NCBI GenBank assembly: GCA_024235255.1
Contig: JACKMT010000003.1
Location: forward strand, 434,001-498,000
Reading direction: 5' to 3'
Length of the DNA: 64,000 nucleotides
From: Chromatiaceae bacterium
Lineage (GTDB): Bacteria; Pseudomonadota; Gammaproteobacteria; Chromatiales; Chromatiaceae
Shown here piece by piece: positions 25,339 through 32,753 of this stretch. Below the pieces are notes generated by a model. It worked only from the letters and a program-made list of their open reading frames with translations, made no database searches and was not told the DNA's origin. The stretch's first letter is position 1. Every line of letters begins with the position of its first letter. Made by a program: the position numbers and the translations under genes.

Positions 25339-25641
25339 GTGGCAGAGTTAAAAAATGATGAGAAATCGGTGGTTACCAAAAAAGCAGCGGTAACCAAAAA
25401 GGTGGCAAAGAAAGCGGTGGTGAAAAAAAAGGTCGTCGCAAAAAAAGTGACCAAGAAAAAAGCTGCGGCGAGACCAGCAGCAAACGCCAGTAAAAATTTG
25501 TTCAGTCAGCGTGATCGGTACGAAATGATTGCCAAGATGGCCTATTTTAGGGCCGAAAAACGGGGTTTCGAACCAGGCTGGGAGCAGGAGGACTGGTATG
25601 AATGCGAAAAGCTTGTCGACGAGATGCTGAGCAGAGCCTGA
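25339..25641 (+). CDS. lysine/alanine-rich DUF2934 protein
   Basis: A 100-residue protein in two parts. Residues 1-50 are an almost pure Lys/Ala/Val tail with KKAVVKKKVVAKKVTKKKAA, like histone H1 tails and likely to bind nucleic acid. Residues 55-98 contain RYEMIAKMAYFRAEKRGFEP followed by GWEQEDWYECEKLVDEML, which fits the small DUF2934 domain. The start is GTG behind GGGGGGAAG. An 8-bp inverted repeat (AACAGTTG/CAACTGTT) follows at 25649-25679 without a T run. A DNA- or RNA-binding role is inference from composition only. Confidence 0.75.
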   Translation: MAELKNDEKSVVTKKAAVTKKVAKKAVVKKKVVAKKVTKKKAAARPAANASKNLFSQRDRYEMIAKMAYFRAEKRGFEPGWEQEDWYECEKLVDEMLSRA

Positions 25642-25747
25642 ACACCAGAACAGTTGGATTAAGGGTGGGCTCAACTGTTGCTTGAATGCCTGCTAGTTTC
25701 AAGTTGGTAGATATTTCCACTCCCATTGATCGAAACAAGACAGCAAC

Positions 25748-26197
25748 ATGGCTGAACGGCCCAATGAGAGGGAGGATGCTTTTCTGGCTGCTTTCCGCGG
25801 CAGTTTTACCTCCACGCTGCGTTGGCACCAGTTCGAGGCGCTCTGGGAGCTTTTAGGAACACAGGATCCTGGCGGTTGGTATGTCTATGCGGTAGGGGAA
25901 CCGCCACCGGAAGCCCGCTGTACTGAACAGCAGTTCACCAGATTTTTACTGGAGATAGCAGCGTTACTCCGGCGTGAGCACGACGAAGACTATTGCGGCA
26001 TCGTGTATGCCGACGATTTGACCAATCCCGCGTTAGTTAAGATCTTCGACCCCAACAATCTGGGTGTCTCCTGTGGCTATAGCAACAATCCGCCGCTGCC
26101 GGGTTGGATTCTGAGCAAGCTCAAACCGGTGGATCTGCCTGCAACTGTTGAACAGCCTGCCGGTAGAATGCGTTGGTGGCGACGGCTGTTCGGTTAG
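25748..26197 (+). CDS. hypothetical protein
   Basis: A 149-residue soluble protein that I do not recognise. It is rich in Trp (RWHQFEALWELL, GGWYVYAVGEPPPE, MRWWRRLFG) and has no signal peptide or membrane helix. The middle reads CGIVYADDLTNPALVKIFDP followed by NNLGVSCGYSNNPPLPGW, which looks like a folded alpha/beta core. Codon use and GC content are like its neighbours, so recent transfer is not indicated. The stop codon lies at the left edge of a long palindrome. No function is assigned. Confidence 0.7.
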   Translation: MAERPNEREDAFLAAFRGSFTSTLRWHQFEALWELLGTQDPGGWYVYAVGEPPPEARCTEQQFTRFLLEIAALLRREHDEDYCGIVYADDLTNPALVKIFDPNNLGVSCGYSNNPPLPGWILSKLKPVDLPATVEQPAGRMRWWRRLFG

Positions 26198-26253
26198 AAC
26201 CCATCTCATCATCCCCCGCGGTCGCGGCGCCGCGGGATGATGAGATAGGTTCT
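26196..26253. repeat. long near-perfect palindrome
   Basis: The left arm AGAACCCATCTCATCATCCC and right arm GGGATGATGAGATAGGTTCT are complementary over 20 positions with one mismatch. GC-rich bases CCGCGG and CCGCGG extend the stem toward a short loop. It begins at the stop codon of the preceding gene. A T run typical of intrinsic terminators is absent, though the stem could still stop transcription in either direction. It may also be a copy of a dispersed repeat. Confidence 0.8.
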
Positions 26254-26383
26254 GAACACAGCGTTTCGGGTTAACGAATTTCTAAAAAAACACGAGCCCT
26301 CAGTAATAAACAAAATTATTTTATGTTAATATCCCAGTACTAAAGTAGGAATTTTCTCCATAGCAGGTATAGAGGGATAGGGT

Positions 26384-26785
26384 ATGAGCGATTTGACGCT
26401 TGAGGAGCGGGTGCTGATGACCAGGGCGACCATGCGTATCATGGATTCCTGGAAGTTGGAATCCGAGGAGATGCGTACCATTCTGGGTCTGCCGGAAAAA
26501 GTGCGCGCCCGCAGCTTGCAGAAATACCGCAGTCATGAGGTTTTTCCAGATGAGCCTGAAATCGAGCGGCGGGCAGATTATATACTGCGTATTGCCGGTG
26601 CGCTGCGAACCTCTTATCCGACCAATCCCTATATGGGGGAGAGATGGTTGCGGCTCAAACACCGGCGTTTTGGCAGGACACCACTGGCCGTGTTGATGAG
26701 TGACGGCGAGCAAGGTTTGGTTTCGGTGCTGGCGGAGCTCGACTGTACTTTCGGCTGGGAACTGAGCAGTTCAATCCATGCGTGA
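26384..26785 (+). CDS. MbcA/ParS/Xre antitoxin-like protein (solitary)
   Basis: A 133-residue protein with the layout of the MbcA/ParS/Xre antitoxin family. Residues 20-50 form an HTH-like helix set (LESEEMRTILGLPEKVRARS), and residues 80-125 resemble the DUF2384 toxin-binding domain, with RWLRLKHRRFGRTPLAVLMS then a DGEQGLVSVLAELD segment. Antitoxins of this type pair with RES-domain toxins. No RES protein is adjacent: the next gene is a convergent MBL hydrolase. It may therefore be an orphan regulator. Assignment is by pattern memory of a divergent family. Confidence 0.6.
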   Translation: MSDLTLEERVLMTRATMRIMDSWKLESEEMRTILGLPEKVRARSLQKYRSHEVFPDEPEIERRADYILRIAGALRTSYPTNPYMGERWLRLKHRRFGRTPLAVLMSDGEQGLVSVLAELDCTFGWELSSSIHA

Positions 26786-26803
26786 CCGGCGATCACGTCG
26801 GCA

Positions 26804-27751
26804 TTAACCCATTGCACTTTGTAGCCAGGCCTGTAATCCCTGGGCACAAAGCCTCACATCCATTCCCAGCAGCCGCTCCTGTTCTGCAAACTCTTGCCGG
26901 TTTCCATGCGCGTCCAGACGCTTACGGAAGTGGCACCAGAGTGCCTGCTCCAGTTCATCTACAGGATTCTCTGTACCTGCGTAAGGTTTTGCAATTGCCA
27001 CGTAGGCATCGATCTCTGCATGCAACACAGGCGCCAGTGCCGGAGGATTTTCGACGGAGCCATAGTGTGTGAGGTACATGCATGCTGGCTGCAGCGCCAT
27101 CAGTCTGTCCAGTGTCTGGTGCCAGCTGGCGGGATCGAACTGAGTTGGCGTTGCGGGCAATACCATAAACGGCCCCCGCTCGGTGGTCAGTTCCGGGTAA
27201 GCCAAGCCGAAAGTATCACCGCTGAATATCCCGCGACTCTGCTGATCCATGATGCAGATATGATGGCGTGCGTGTCCCGGTGTGTCGAAACAGTGCAACT
27301 CCCGCTTTCCCAGTTCGATACGCATACCGTCATGTGCCTTAATAACACGTCGTTCATCGATCGGTAGCAGTGCGACAAACTGTTTGGCGAACTCCTCATC
27401 GCCGTATACTGCAGCAGACCCGGCGGCAATTTTGCTCGGGTCGATCATATGGCGGGCGCCATAGTGATGCATCACCAGCTCGGCTTCGGGGAGCCGCTGC
27501 ATCAGTTGACCCGCCCCCCCGGCATGGTCCAGATGCACGTGCGTGGGGATAACGTACCTCACTTGACTTGGCGCCAGTCCGGTCAGCGCCAACAGTTGCA
27601 TGATATTGTCGGTGGTGCGTGCCGTGCCGGTATCGATCAGGGCCGCCTCTCCGGCACTCTGTATCAGATAGCAACATGCCAGTCCAGGCCGCTGAAAATG
27701 GGTCTCAATGCTGGTCACTCCCTGACCTTCATCGTGGAATTTAAGCTTCAT
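26804..27751 (-). CDS. MBL-fold metallohydrolase
   Basis: A metallo-beta-lactamase-fold hydrolase of 315 residues with the metal motif HVHLDHAGG, further ligands in DTPGHARHH and FSGDTFG, and a late histidine in LTHYGSVE. The C-terminal 80 residues are helical and family-specific. The start was set at the ATG preceded by AAAGGGT six bases upstream; the open frame extends 21 codons further without support. There is no signal peptide. The substrate is unknown: thioesters, glutathione thioesters or phosphodiesters are all possible in this superfamily. Confidence 0.85.
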   Translation of the reverse strand: MKLKFHDEGQGVTSIETHFQRPGLACCYLIQSAGEAALIDTGTARTTDNIMQLLALTGLAPSQVRYVIPTHVHLDHAGGAGQLMQRLPEAELVMHHYGARHMIDPSKIAAGSAAVYGDEEFAKQFVALLPIDERRVIKAHDGMRIELGKRELHCFDTPGHARHHICIMDQQSRGIFSGDTFGLAYPELTTERGPFMVLPATPTQFDPASWHQTLDRLMALQPACMYLTHYGSVENPPALAPVLHAEIDAYVAIAKPYAGTENPVDELEQALWCHFRKRLDAHGNRQEFAEQERLLGMDVRLCAQGLQAWLQSAMG

Positions 27752-28172
27752 ATCTATACCCTTTCGGGGATGAGAGCAGCAAGCGCGACCCCGACAAGTG
27801 AAAAACTCTGCCACGGATGCGAGATTGGGTCAAAGCCCGATGCGTTCACCGCGCAGATTGCATAGATCGGCATTCGACTCCGAGCTGTCGACATACTACC
27901 GGGCACTGCTAAATTGTTAAAGCTGACGGCAGTTGCAACAAGTGTTTGACTCTGTGCTTCCAATACTCCTCTCCTGGTTTATCATGCATGGAAACTGGGT
28001 CGCGGGTGATGGCGGCGAGTTGATTCGGAATTAACCTGCTACTTGCGGCGGGAACAATAACTTGGGGTTTCCGGAGGGGGGGATGTGTCGTTTCTCCCCT
28101 TTGGTTGTCAGCGAGGTTTCTACCTCGTTGACGATCTAACCTTGAATTGGCAATAACTGGAGATCAAAAGCG
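27752..28172. other. divergent intergenic region with dodecin leader hairpin
   Basis: No gene is seen in these 421 bases between the MBL hydrolase and dodecin. Near the right end GTCAGCGAGGT and ACCTCGTTGAC (28107-28132) form an 11-bp hairpin with a TTCT loop and one G-T pair, about 40 bases before the dodecin start. A G-run (GGAGGGGGGGA) faces CTCCCC just upstream and could form a second small stem. No confident promoter boxes were found. Confidence 0.5.
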
Positions 28173-28379
28173 ATGAGCGAACGTACATATAAAAAAGTCG
28201 AGTTGGTTGGAACATCGACCGAAAGCTCCGACAAAGCAGTGGAAAACGCACTTGCCAAGGCGGCAGAAAGTATCAGGAACATAGACTGGTTTGAGGTACA
28301 GGAGACGCGGGGCCATGTTATGGAAGGTAAGATCGCTCACTGGCAGGTAGTGCTAAAAGTCGGTTTCAGACTCGATTGA
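28173..28379 (+). CDS. dodecin
   Basis: A 68-residue flavin-binding dodecamer subunit that stores or buffers FMN or riboflavin. The sequence SERTYKKVELVGTSTESSD, the following helix ENALAKAAESIRNIDWFEV and the final strand AHWQVVLKVGFRLD match dodecin from end to end. The tryptophan of IDWFEV is the residue that stacks on flavin. Its size is exactly that of the family. It stands alone, with no flavin genes next to it. Confidence 0.94.
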   Translation: MSERTYKKVELVGTSTESSDKAVENALAKAAESIRNIDWFEVQETRGHVMEGKIAHWQVVLKVGFRLD

Positions 28380-28688
28380 GGCTGCTTTGCCTGTAGCAAG
28401 CTAAACTGAGGCAGTTGATCGGCTTGGTAATCAATTGGCCAGGCAGATCGGTTACAGGGCGGCATCGCATAAGGGGGATTGGCGGCTGGGATCCAGTAGC
28501 GGCCAAAAAGACATAAGAGAAGTGTGATTATTCGTTCTATACTTAAACCGATTGTAACTGTTTCAGGGTAGCTGGCTACTTGCTCCGCCAGAGTGGCAAG
28601 CGCGTGTAAAAGGAAGGTGGTGCGTCTTCTTTATTCTGCAACTGCCAAGGGAGATGAATACAAAAAAGCAAACAGGAAGGGATACGCC
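28380..28688. other. intergenic region after dodecin
   Basis: These 309 bases hold no recognised gene. A possible -10 box TATACT lies at 28538-28543 but has no good -35 partner. The frame of the next protein remains open back to a GTG at 28593, but that segment is not preceded by a ribosome binding site. Nothing else stands out. Confidence 0.4.
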
Positions 28689-29630
28689 GTGAATAAATTT
28701 CGCGATGCAGCGGATGGGGTAATTGAACGCTTCAAAGACGCCGATATTCCAACAGCATTGGAGGCGGCGCAAAAAATAAAACAGGCTGCGGAGCAAATTC
28801 CGAAGGCTAACAGAGCAGCAGCACTGGTTGAATATTTTGCAAAAATAAGGGACATACTCATAGCCGGAACAATCTATGCCGATTCAAGGGACGACTCGGA
28901 TGTTCTGGTCCGCATGGGTGGACCTCTGGACGAGGAGGGAAGGCCGTTAACCGAAGATAAGCATCCGCAAGGTGAATTTTTTATGTTCGATGCACTCGGC
29001 AGTCTCATCGAGTGCGGCAATCAGCTTTTCCCAAAACGGCGATCCAGAAGAGAGGCACTGGCAGAATCTTACTTTCAGATACGAGATTTAGTCGCACAAA
29101 AATATGCTGACGGGGAGCTTGATTCGTACGACGCCGAAGCTGAGCTTGAGGAAGCAGCTTATGGCTTGCTGCCAAAGAAGCAGGGGGAGGTGGCGGATCT
29201 GGTTGAAAGCTGGCGGAGTGAAATAGTGCTTGATATTGCGAAAGTGAAGGAGGGTGTCCGCCCGGATGGCGGCATCAGCAGGGAAGCTGAAAAAGCCGCG
29301 TTTAACCTGCACAGAAAGTTCAACGCTTTATCGAGAGGGCCCGATGAACCAACAAAGGAGTTCGAGGGTGTTTTCATGGCGGCAAGGGATGCGGAGGAGC
29401 GGCCAACCTGCTACCTGAACGGCAGGCTTTTGGTGTTGCAGAATGTGACCGATAGTACCGGGCAGCCGCTTGTCGTTCTCGGTTCCCAGTTTGCAACCGC
29501 TGGGGAGGTTTTAAAGGTCATTAGAAAAAAATATCCGGAAAACGATTCACCCTTGGCGGATGCTTACCGGAGAAAATACGAGAGCTCTCTGGGTGCGCTC
29601 CTGCGGGAATCCCCATCCGGACAGAAATGA
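28689..29630 (+). CDS. hypothetical protein
   Basis: A 313-residue soluble, mostly helical protein that I do not recognise. The GTG start (VNKFRDAADGVIERF) was chosen because AGGAAGGG lies nine bases upstream; an upstream GTG at 28593 would add 32 unsupported residues. The N-terminal part contains LEAAQKIKQAAEQIPKANRA and an acidic stretch DGELDSYDAEAELEEAAYG. The C-terminal part has YLNGRLLVLQNVTDSTGQPL then VVLGSQFATAGEVLKVIRKK, which reads as a compact domain. No membrane segment or signal peptide was seen. It is convergent with batD, and no partner gene is evident. Confidence 0.7.
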   Translation: MNKFRDAADGVIERFKDADIPTALEAAQKIKQAAEQIPKANRAAALVEYFAKIRDILIAGTIYADSRDDSDVLVRMGGPLDEEGRPLTEDKHPQGEFFMFDALGSLIECGNQLFPKRRSRREALAESYFQIRDLVAQKYADGELDSYDAEAELEEAAYGLLPKKQGEVADLVESWRSEIVLDIAKVKEGVRPDGGISREAEKAAFNLHRKFNALSRGPDEPTKEFEGVFMAARDAEERPTCYLNGRLLVLQNVTDSTGQPLVVLGSQFATAGEVLKVIRKKYPENDSPLADAYRRKYESSLGALLRESPSGQK

Positions 29631-29723
29631 CGAGGTTCGCTTATTGGGGCTTGCCAGCGGGAGTATTGCGCATGGCTGCAGCGATTTGGCAAGGCAGGTC
29701 GAACCGGTAGGGCAGCGATAATT

Positions 29724-31382
29724 TCAGAACTCCGGATTGAGCTTCGGCAACCTGCGGTTTGTGTTGGCTTTGCGCTTTTGCTGCTGGAAAAAGGGGAATA
29801 ATGCGGGTCTCAGCTGCGCGCGAAAACGTTGCTTCCAGTTTGGAAAATCGAGTTGACCACCTGCATATAGACGCCTCTCCAGTTCTCCCATCAGCTCTTG
29901 CATCTGCATTCTGTCTGCTCGGGAGTGAACCCCGGAGAGCCGTTCACCCAGATCTTTCAGAGGCAGCTGAGGTGGTATCTGCAGATGTTTGTTGGAGAGA
30001 AACTTCAACATGTAGCCCCACACTTCGGGGTCTTCTTCGCCCTCGACCACCTTTACGCAGAACCAGAGTCTGAAGGGGCGTGGCAAGGAGCGCACAAATA
30101 TCTGGCGCACTTTCTGCAGTCGTCTGATTGGCGCCAGCCAGACCAGGAAGGCTTTAAACTGACGCATGCCGAAGCCTGTTACCGCGACAATCTCCTCTTC
30201 CACCACCTGAGCGAAGCGTTTCTTGCGTAACCAGGAAAGAATCCAGAATCCGATGGTAAGGCTGAACAGACCGATTAATGGGATCCACAGCACCAGCGAT
30301 GATGCGCCCGGAAACATGTCCGGAATTTCCCCCGCACTGGCGACCGCCTCACCCTTTATGATCAGCTGGCGCAGCGGGACCGTTTCGACCTCCGCCTGAT
30401 CCGTGTCGACGTTCCACCATGCCACTTTCAGTTCGGGTATCAGCAGCTTGCCTCCCTGTTGCGGTACCAGTGTAAAGGCTTCGGTCCGGCGTCCCAACAG
30501 AAACCGGCCGTCGCTGGACACAGATCCTTCTGTTTCTGATTTTTCCCGATAGAGATTGAAGGCACCGCTTTGCTGCAGGTATTCAGCAAACGAGGGGAGC
30601 TGCCCCCCGGTCGCGCCAACCGCAGAAATATCGATGACGAGACTGAGCGGTTTTCCCGCTTCAGGCTTGTCGGCACCTTGGATGAAGGATTGAACACTCA
30701 GGCCATGCAGTGGCAGCCAGGGTTTAACAGCAGGATTTACCGGTTGTACATCAACCACCATATCGGTGCGTGACTGAAGATTAAACTCCGTGCTGCTGCC
30801 GTCTCCAATGACGCCTTCGATCTCTATTGCCGGTACTCGCAGCTTACCCGCTTTGAGTGGTGTCACCGCGTAGAGGAACTGATTGACAATCTCCCGCTGG
30901 CCATTCAGTCCTCGCGAAAGGGTCGTTGGACCTTCCAATTTGGTAAACACCATTGTGCCTGATGGGGGAAGCTTGGCGTTCACGCTCGCCAGATTATTAC
31001 CGCTGATCAGCCGCAAAGTGAGCAGCAAGGTCTGCTGGGCGTAGACCCGGGTTTCAGAAAGTTGGACTTCCACCCGTGGAGGTGAGGATGTGAACGCCGC
31101 CCGGGGAGCACTTTGGGAGTAGGCGGGAACCTGTTGTTGCCAAGGTGGTTGATTGCCGTACTGAGGTTGCGGCGCCGGTTGCCGCTGCTGAGGCGGCTGC
31201 ATGAAAGGCTGGCCAGGATAGGGTTGCTGCTGACCCTGCTGATTATAGGGGTAGGGCATCGGGTATCCGGGATATCCGGGGTAGTTTTGCTGGGCGGTTA
31301 CCGGCGTCAGGAGAGTTAGCAACAGCAAAAGAGCTGCGCATCGGAGAAACAGCCAACAGTTACCTTTGATTGTGCAGCTCAT
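29724..31382 (-). CDS. batD: BatD family protein
   Basis: A 552-residue membrane-anchored periplasmic protein of the Bat (Bacteroides aerotolerance-related) group. A signal peptide (LFLRCAALLLLLTLLTPVTA) is followed by a Pro/Gln/Tyr-rich linker with GYPGYPMPYPYNQQGQQQPY to about residue 90. The BatD body has LSETRVYAQQTLLLTLRL and related immunoglobulin-like strands. A membrane helix spans about 365-388 (LVLWIPLIGLFSLTIGFWIL), and a basic cytoplasmic tail ends the protein. It is the last gene of the Bat operon, 9 bp after the TPR gene. Its exact function is not known. Confidence 0.88.
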   Translation of the reverse strand: MSCTIKGNCWLFLRCAALLLLLTLLTPVTAQQNYPGYPGYPMPYPYNQQGQQQPYPGQPFMQPPQQRQPAPQPQYGNQPPWQQQVPAYSQSAPRAAFTSSPPRVEVQLSETRVYAQQTLLLTLRLISGNNLASVNAKLPPSGTMVFTKLEGPTTLSRGLNGQREIVNQFLYAVTPLKAGKLRVPAIEIEGVIGDGSSTEFNLQSRTDMVVDVQPVNPAVKPWLPLHGLSVQSFIQGADKPEAGKPLSLVIDISAVGATGGQLPSFAEYLQQSGAFNLYREKSETEGSVSSDGRFLLGRRTEAFTLVPQQGGKLLIPELKVAWWNVDTDQAEVETVPLRQLIIKGEAVASAGEIPDMFPGASSLVLWIPLIGLFSLTIGFWILSWLRKKRFAQVVEEEIVAVTGFGMRQFKAFLVWLAPIRRLQKVRQIFVRSLPRPFRLWFCVKVVEGEEDPEVWGYMLKFLSNKHLQIPPQLPLKDLGERLSGVHSRADRMQMQELMGELERRLYAGGQLDFPNWKQRFRAQLRPALFPFFQQQKRKANTNRRLPKLNPEF

Positions 31383-31391
31383 CTCTATATC

Positions 31392-32753
31392 CTACCAGGG
31401 CCGGGGTTCACTGACCGGCCCCCTTTGTTGCCTTATCAGGCGCTGCTCCTCCTGCCCGAACTGCTGGCGCAGCAGATAGGCTGGGTTTCCCTCGATCTGA
31501 TGCAGCCATTGTTCCATCAGTAGTGATGCGGCGTTGGCGGCGGTACCCTCGCCCTCATCGCCGGTCATTTCGGATTGGCCATCGGACTGTTTATCCTGGG
31601 ATTCACCGAGCTGCTCGAACTGCTCCACCGCTTCCATTCCGGCAGCAGGCGTATCTGGTATCTCCTCCGGAGGTAACAGTGCACCCTGTTGCCGCTTGCT
31701 GATCATTGGCTGTTTACCGCTGGTTTCGGCCTCTTTTCCTGTATCTTTTCCCGGCAGAGTGTCATCGGGGGTCTCCTCCCCGTCGCCGGCTTTCTGCTCA
31801 CTTTCCGGCAGCTCACCGTGTTTCCCCTTCTCCTGCTCTGCTGCGTCACTCTCGCTTGCGTCGGTCTCCTCCTCCGTGCCGCCTTTTTCATCCGGGCGCT
31901 GCTCCTGATCGCCGCCCTCGCCATCCTGTTTCTGCTCCGGCATCTCCTGTTTCCCTAAGTCCTCCTCTTTCTGCTGCTGGTCGCCGGACTGAGACTCCTG
32001 CTCCTGCTGCTGGTCGCCGGACTGAGACTCCTGCTCCTGCTGCTGGTCGCCGGATTGAGACTCCTGCTCCTGCTGCTGGTCGCCGGATTGAGACTCCTGC
32101 TCCTGTTTCTGCTCTTCGGACTGAGACTCCTGCTCCTGTTTCTGCTCTTCGGACTGAGACTCTTGCTCCTGTTTCTGCTCTTCGGACTGAGACTCTTGCT
32201 CCTGTTTCTGCTCTTCGGACTGAGACTCCTGCTTTTGTTCTTCCTTTTTCTCCTGTTCTTCCTGCTTCTCCTGCTTTTGTTCTTCCTTTTTCTCCTGTTC
32301 TTCCTGCTTCTCCTGCTGCTGTTTTTCCTTTTTCTCCTGTTCCAGGCGTGCTAAAGCTTGAGGGTCGGTTTTTGCCAACATGGCTTTGGCAAGGCCTTGA
32401 TTATGGCGTGCTTCAGCGTGTTCCGGATCCTCCTCCAGTACCGTTTCATAAGCCCGTATCGCTCCCTCATAATCATCTTGCTGAAAGCGGGCATTCCCCA
32501 GATTGTAGCGGGCATCCTGCACTACCTCTTCGCGCTCGACCTGTTCAAATGAACTTGCGGCGGCTCGGTATTCTCCCGCTTTATAAAGGGCGACTCCGCG
32601 GCGGTATTCGTCTTTGAAGGCATTTGCCGCTTTGCCGAACTCACCTGCCTCGAACAGGCGTTTACCGGTCTGTTCGCTGTTTTCGAACCAGGCAGCCGAG
32701 AGCGGCAGGCTGATAACCGAGAACAGTAGAATAACGCCAGCCATTCTGCTCAT
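31392..32753 (-). CDS. batC: TPR protein of Bat operon with low-complexity repeats
   Basis: A 453-residue protein combining a signal-like N-terminus, TPR units at about residues 33-135 (YNLGNARFQQDDYEGAIRAY) and a very hydrophilic tail. Residues 148-175 are two copies of EKQEEQEKKEEQKQ, and 176-261 are four copies of QESQSEEQKQE followed by four of QESQSGDQQQE. The C-terminal end (LLMEQWLHQIEGNPAYLLRQ) is conserved in the BatB/BatC-type partners of vWA proteins. It overlaps batB by 4 bp. The repeat block is probably disordered and variable in length between strains. Confidence 0.85.
   Translation of the reverse strand: MSRMAGVILLFSVISLPLSAAWFENSEQTGKRLFEAGEFGKAANAFKDEYRRGVALYKAGEYRAAASSFEQVEREEVVQDARYNLGNARFQQDDYEGAIRAYETVLEEDPEHAEARHNQGLAKAMLAKTDPQALARLEQEKKEKQQQEKQEEQEKKEEQKQEKQEEQEKKEEQKQESQSEEQKQEQESQSEEQKQEQESQSEEQKQEQESQSEEQKQEQESQSGDQQQEQESQSGDQQQEQESQSGDQQQEQESQSGDQQQKEEDLGKQEMPEQKQDGEGGDQEQRPDEKGGTEEETDASESDAAEQEKGKHGELPESEQKAGDGEETPDDTLPGKDTGKEAETSGKQPMISKRQQGALLPPEEIPDTPAAGMEAVEQFEQLGESQDKQSDGQSEMTGDEGEGTAANAASLLMEQWLHQIEGNPAYLLRQQFGQEEQRLIRQQRGPVSEPRPW
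31971..32228 (-). repeat. 33-bp coding tandem repeat, two sub-families of four
   Basis: About eight in-frame 33-bp units encode QESQS(EE/GD)Q(K/Q)QE. The first four in coding order carry EEQK and the last four GDQQ, and within each block the copies are almost identical at the DNA level. This pattern points to recent expansion by slippage or unequal recombination in two steps. An older 42-bp pair lies just beside it at 32229-32312. Confidence 0.9.

Noticed and set aside
26384..27751. Possible toxin-antitoxin pair formed by the MbcA-like protein and the MBL hydrolase
   Set aside because: The genes are convergent, and MBL hydrolases are not known partners of this antitoxin family.
28593..28688. 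Upstream extension of the unknown 313-residue protein
   Set aside because: The GTG at 28593 has no ribosome binding site, while the GTG at 28689 has a strong one.
31971..32228. Regular 33-bp repeats that could suggest a CRISPR array
   Set aside because: The units are contiguous and in frame inside a coding region, with no variable spacers and no cas genes.
31706..32617. 303-codon plus-strand frame rich in Pro/Ala repeats opposite the Bat TPR gene
   Set aside because: The repeats are the complement of the EEQKQ-coding repeats; the minus-strand gene has TPR motifs and operon overlaps.
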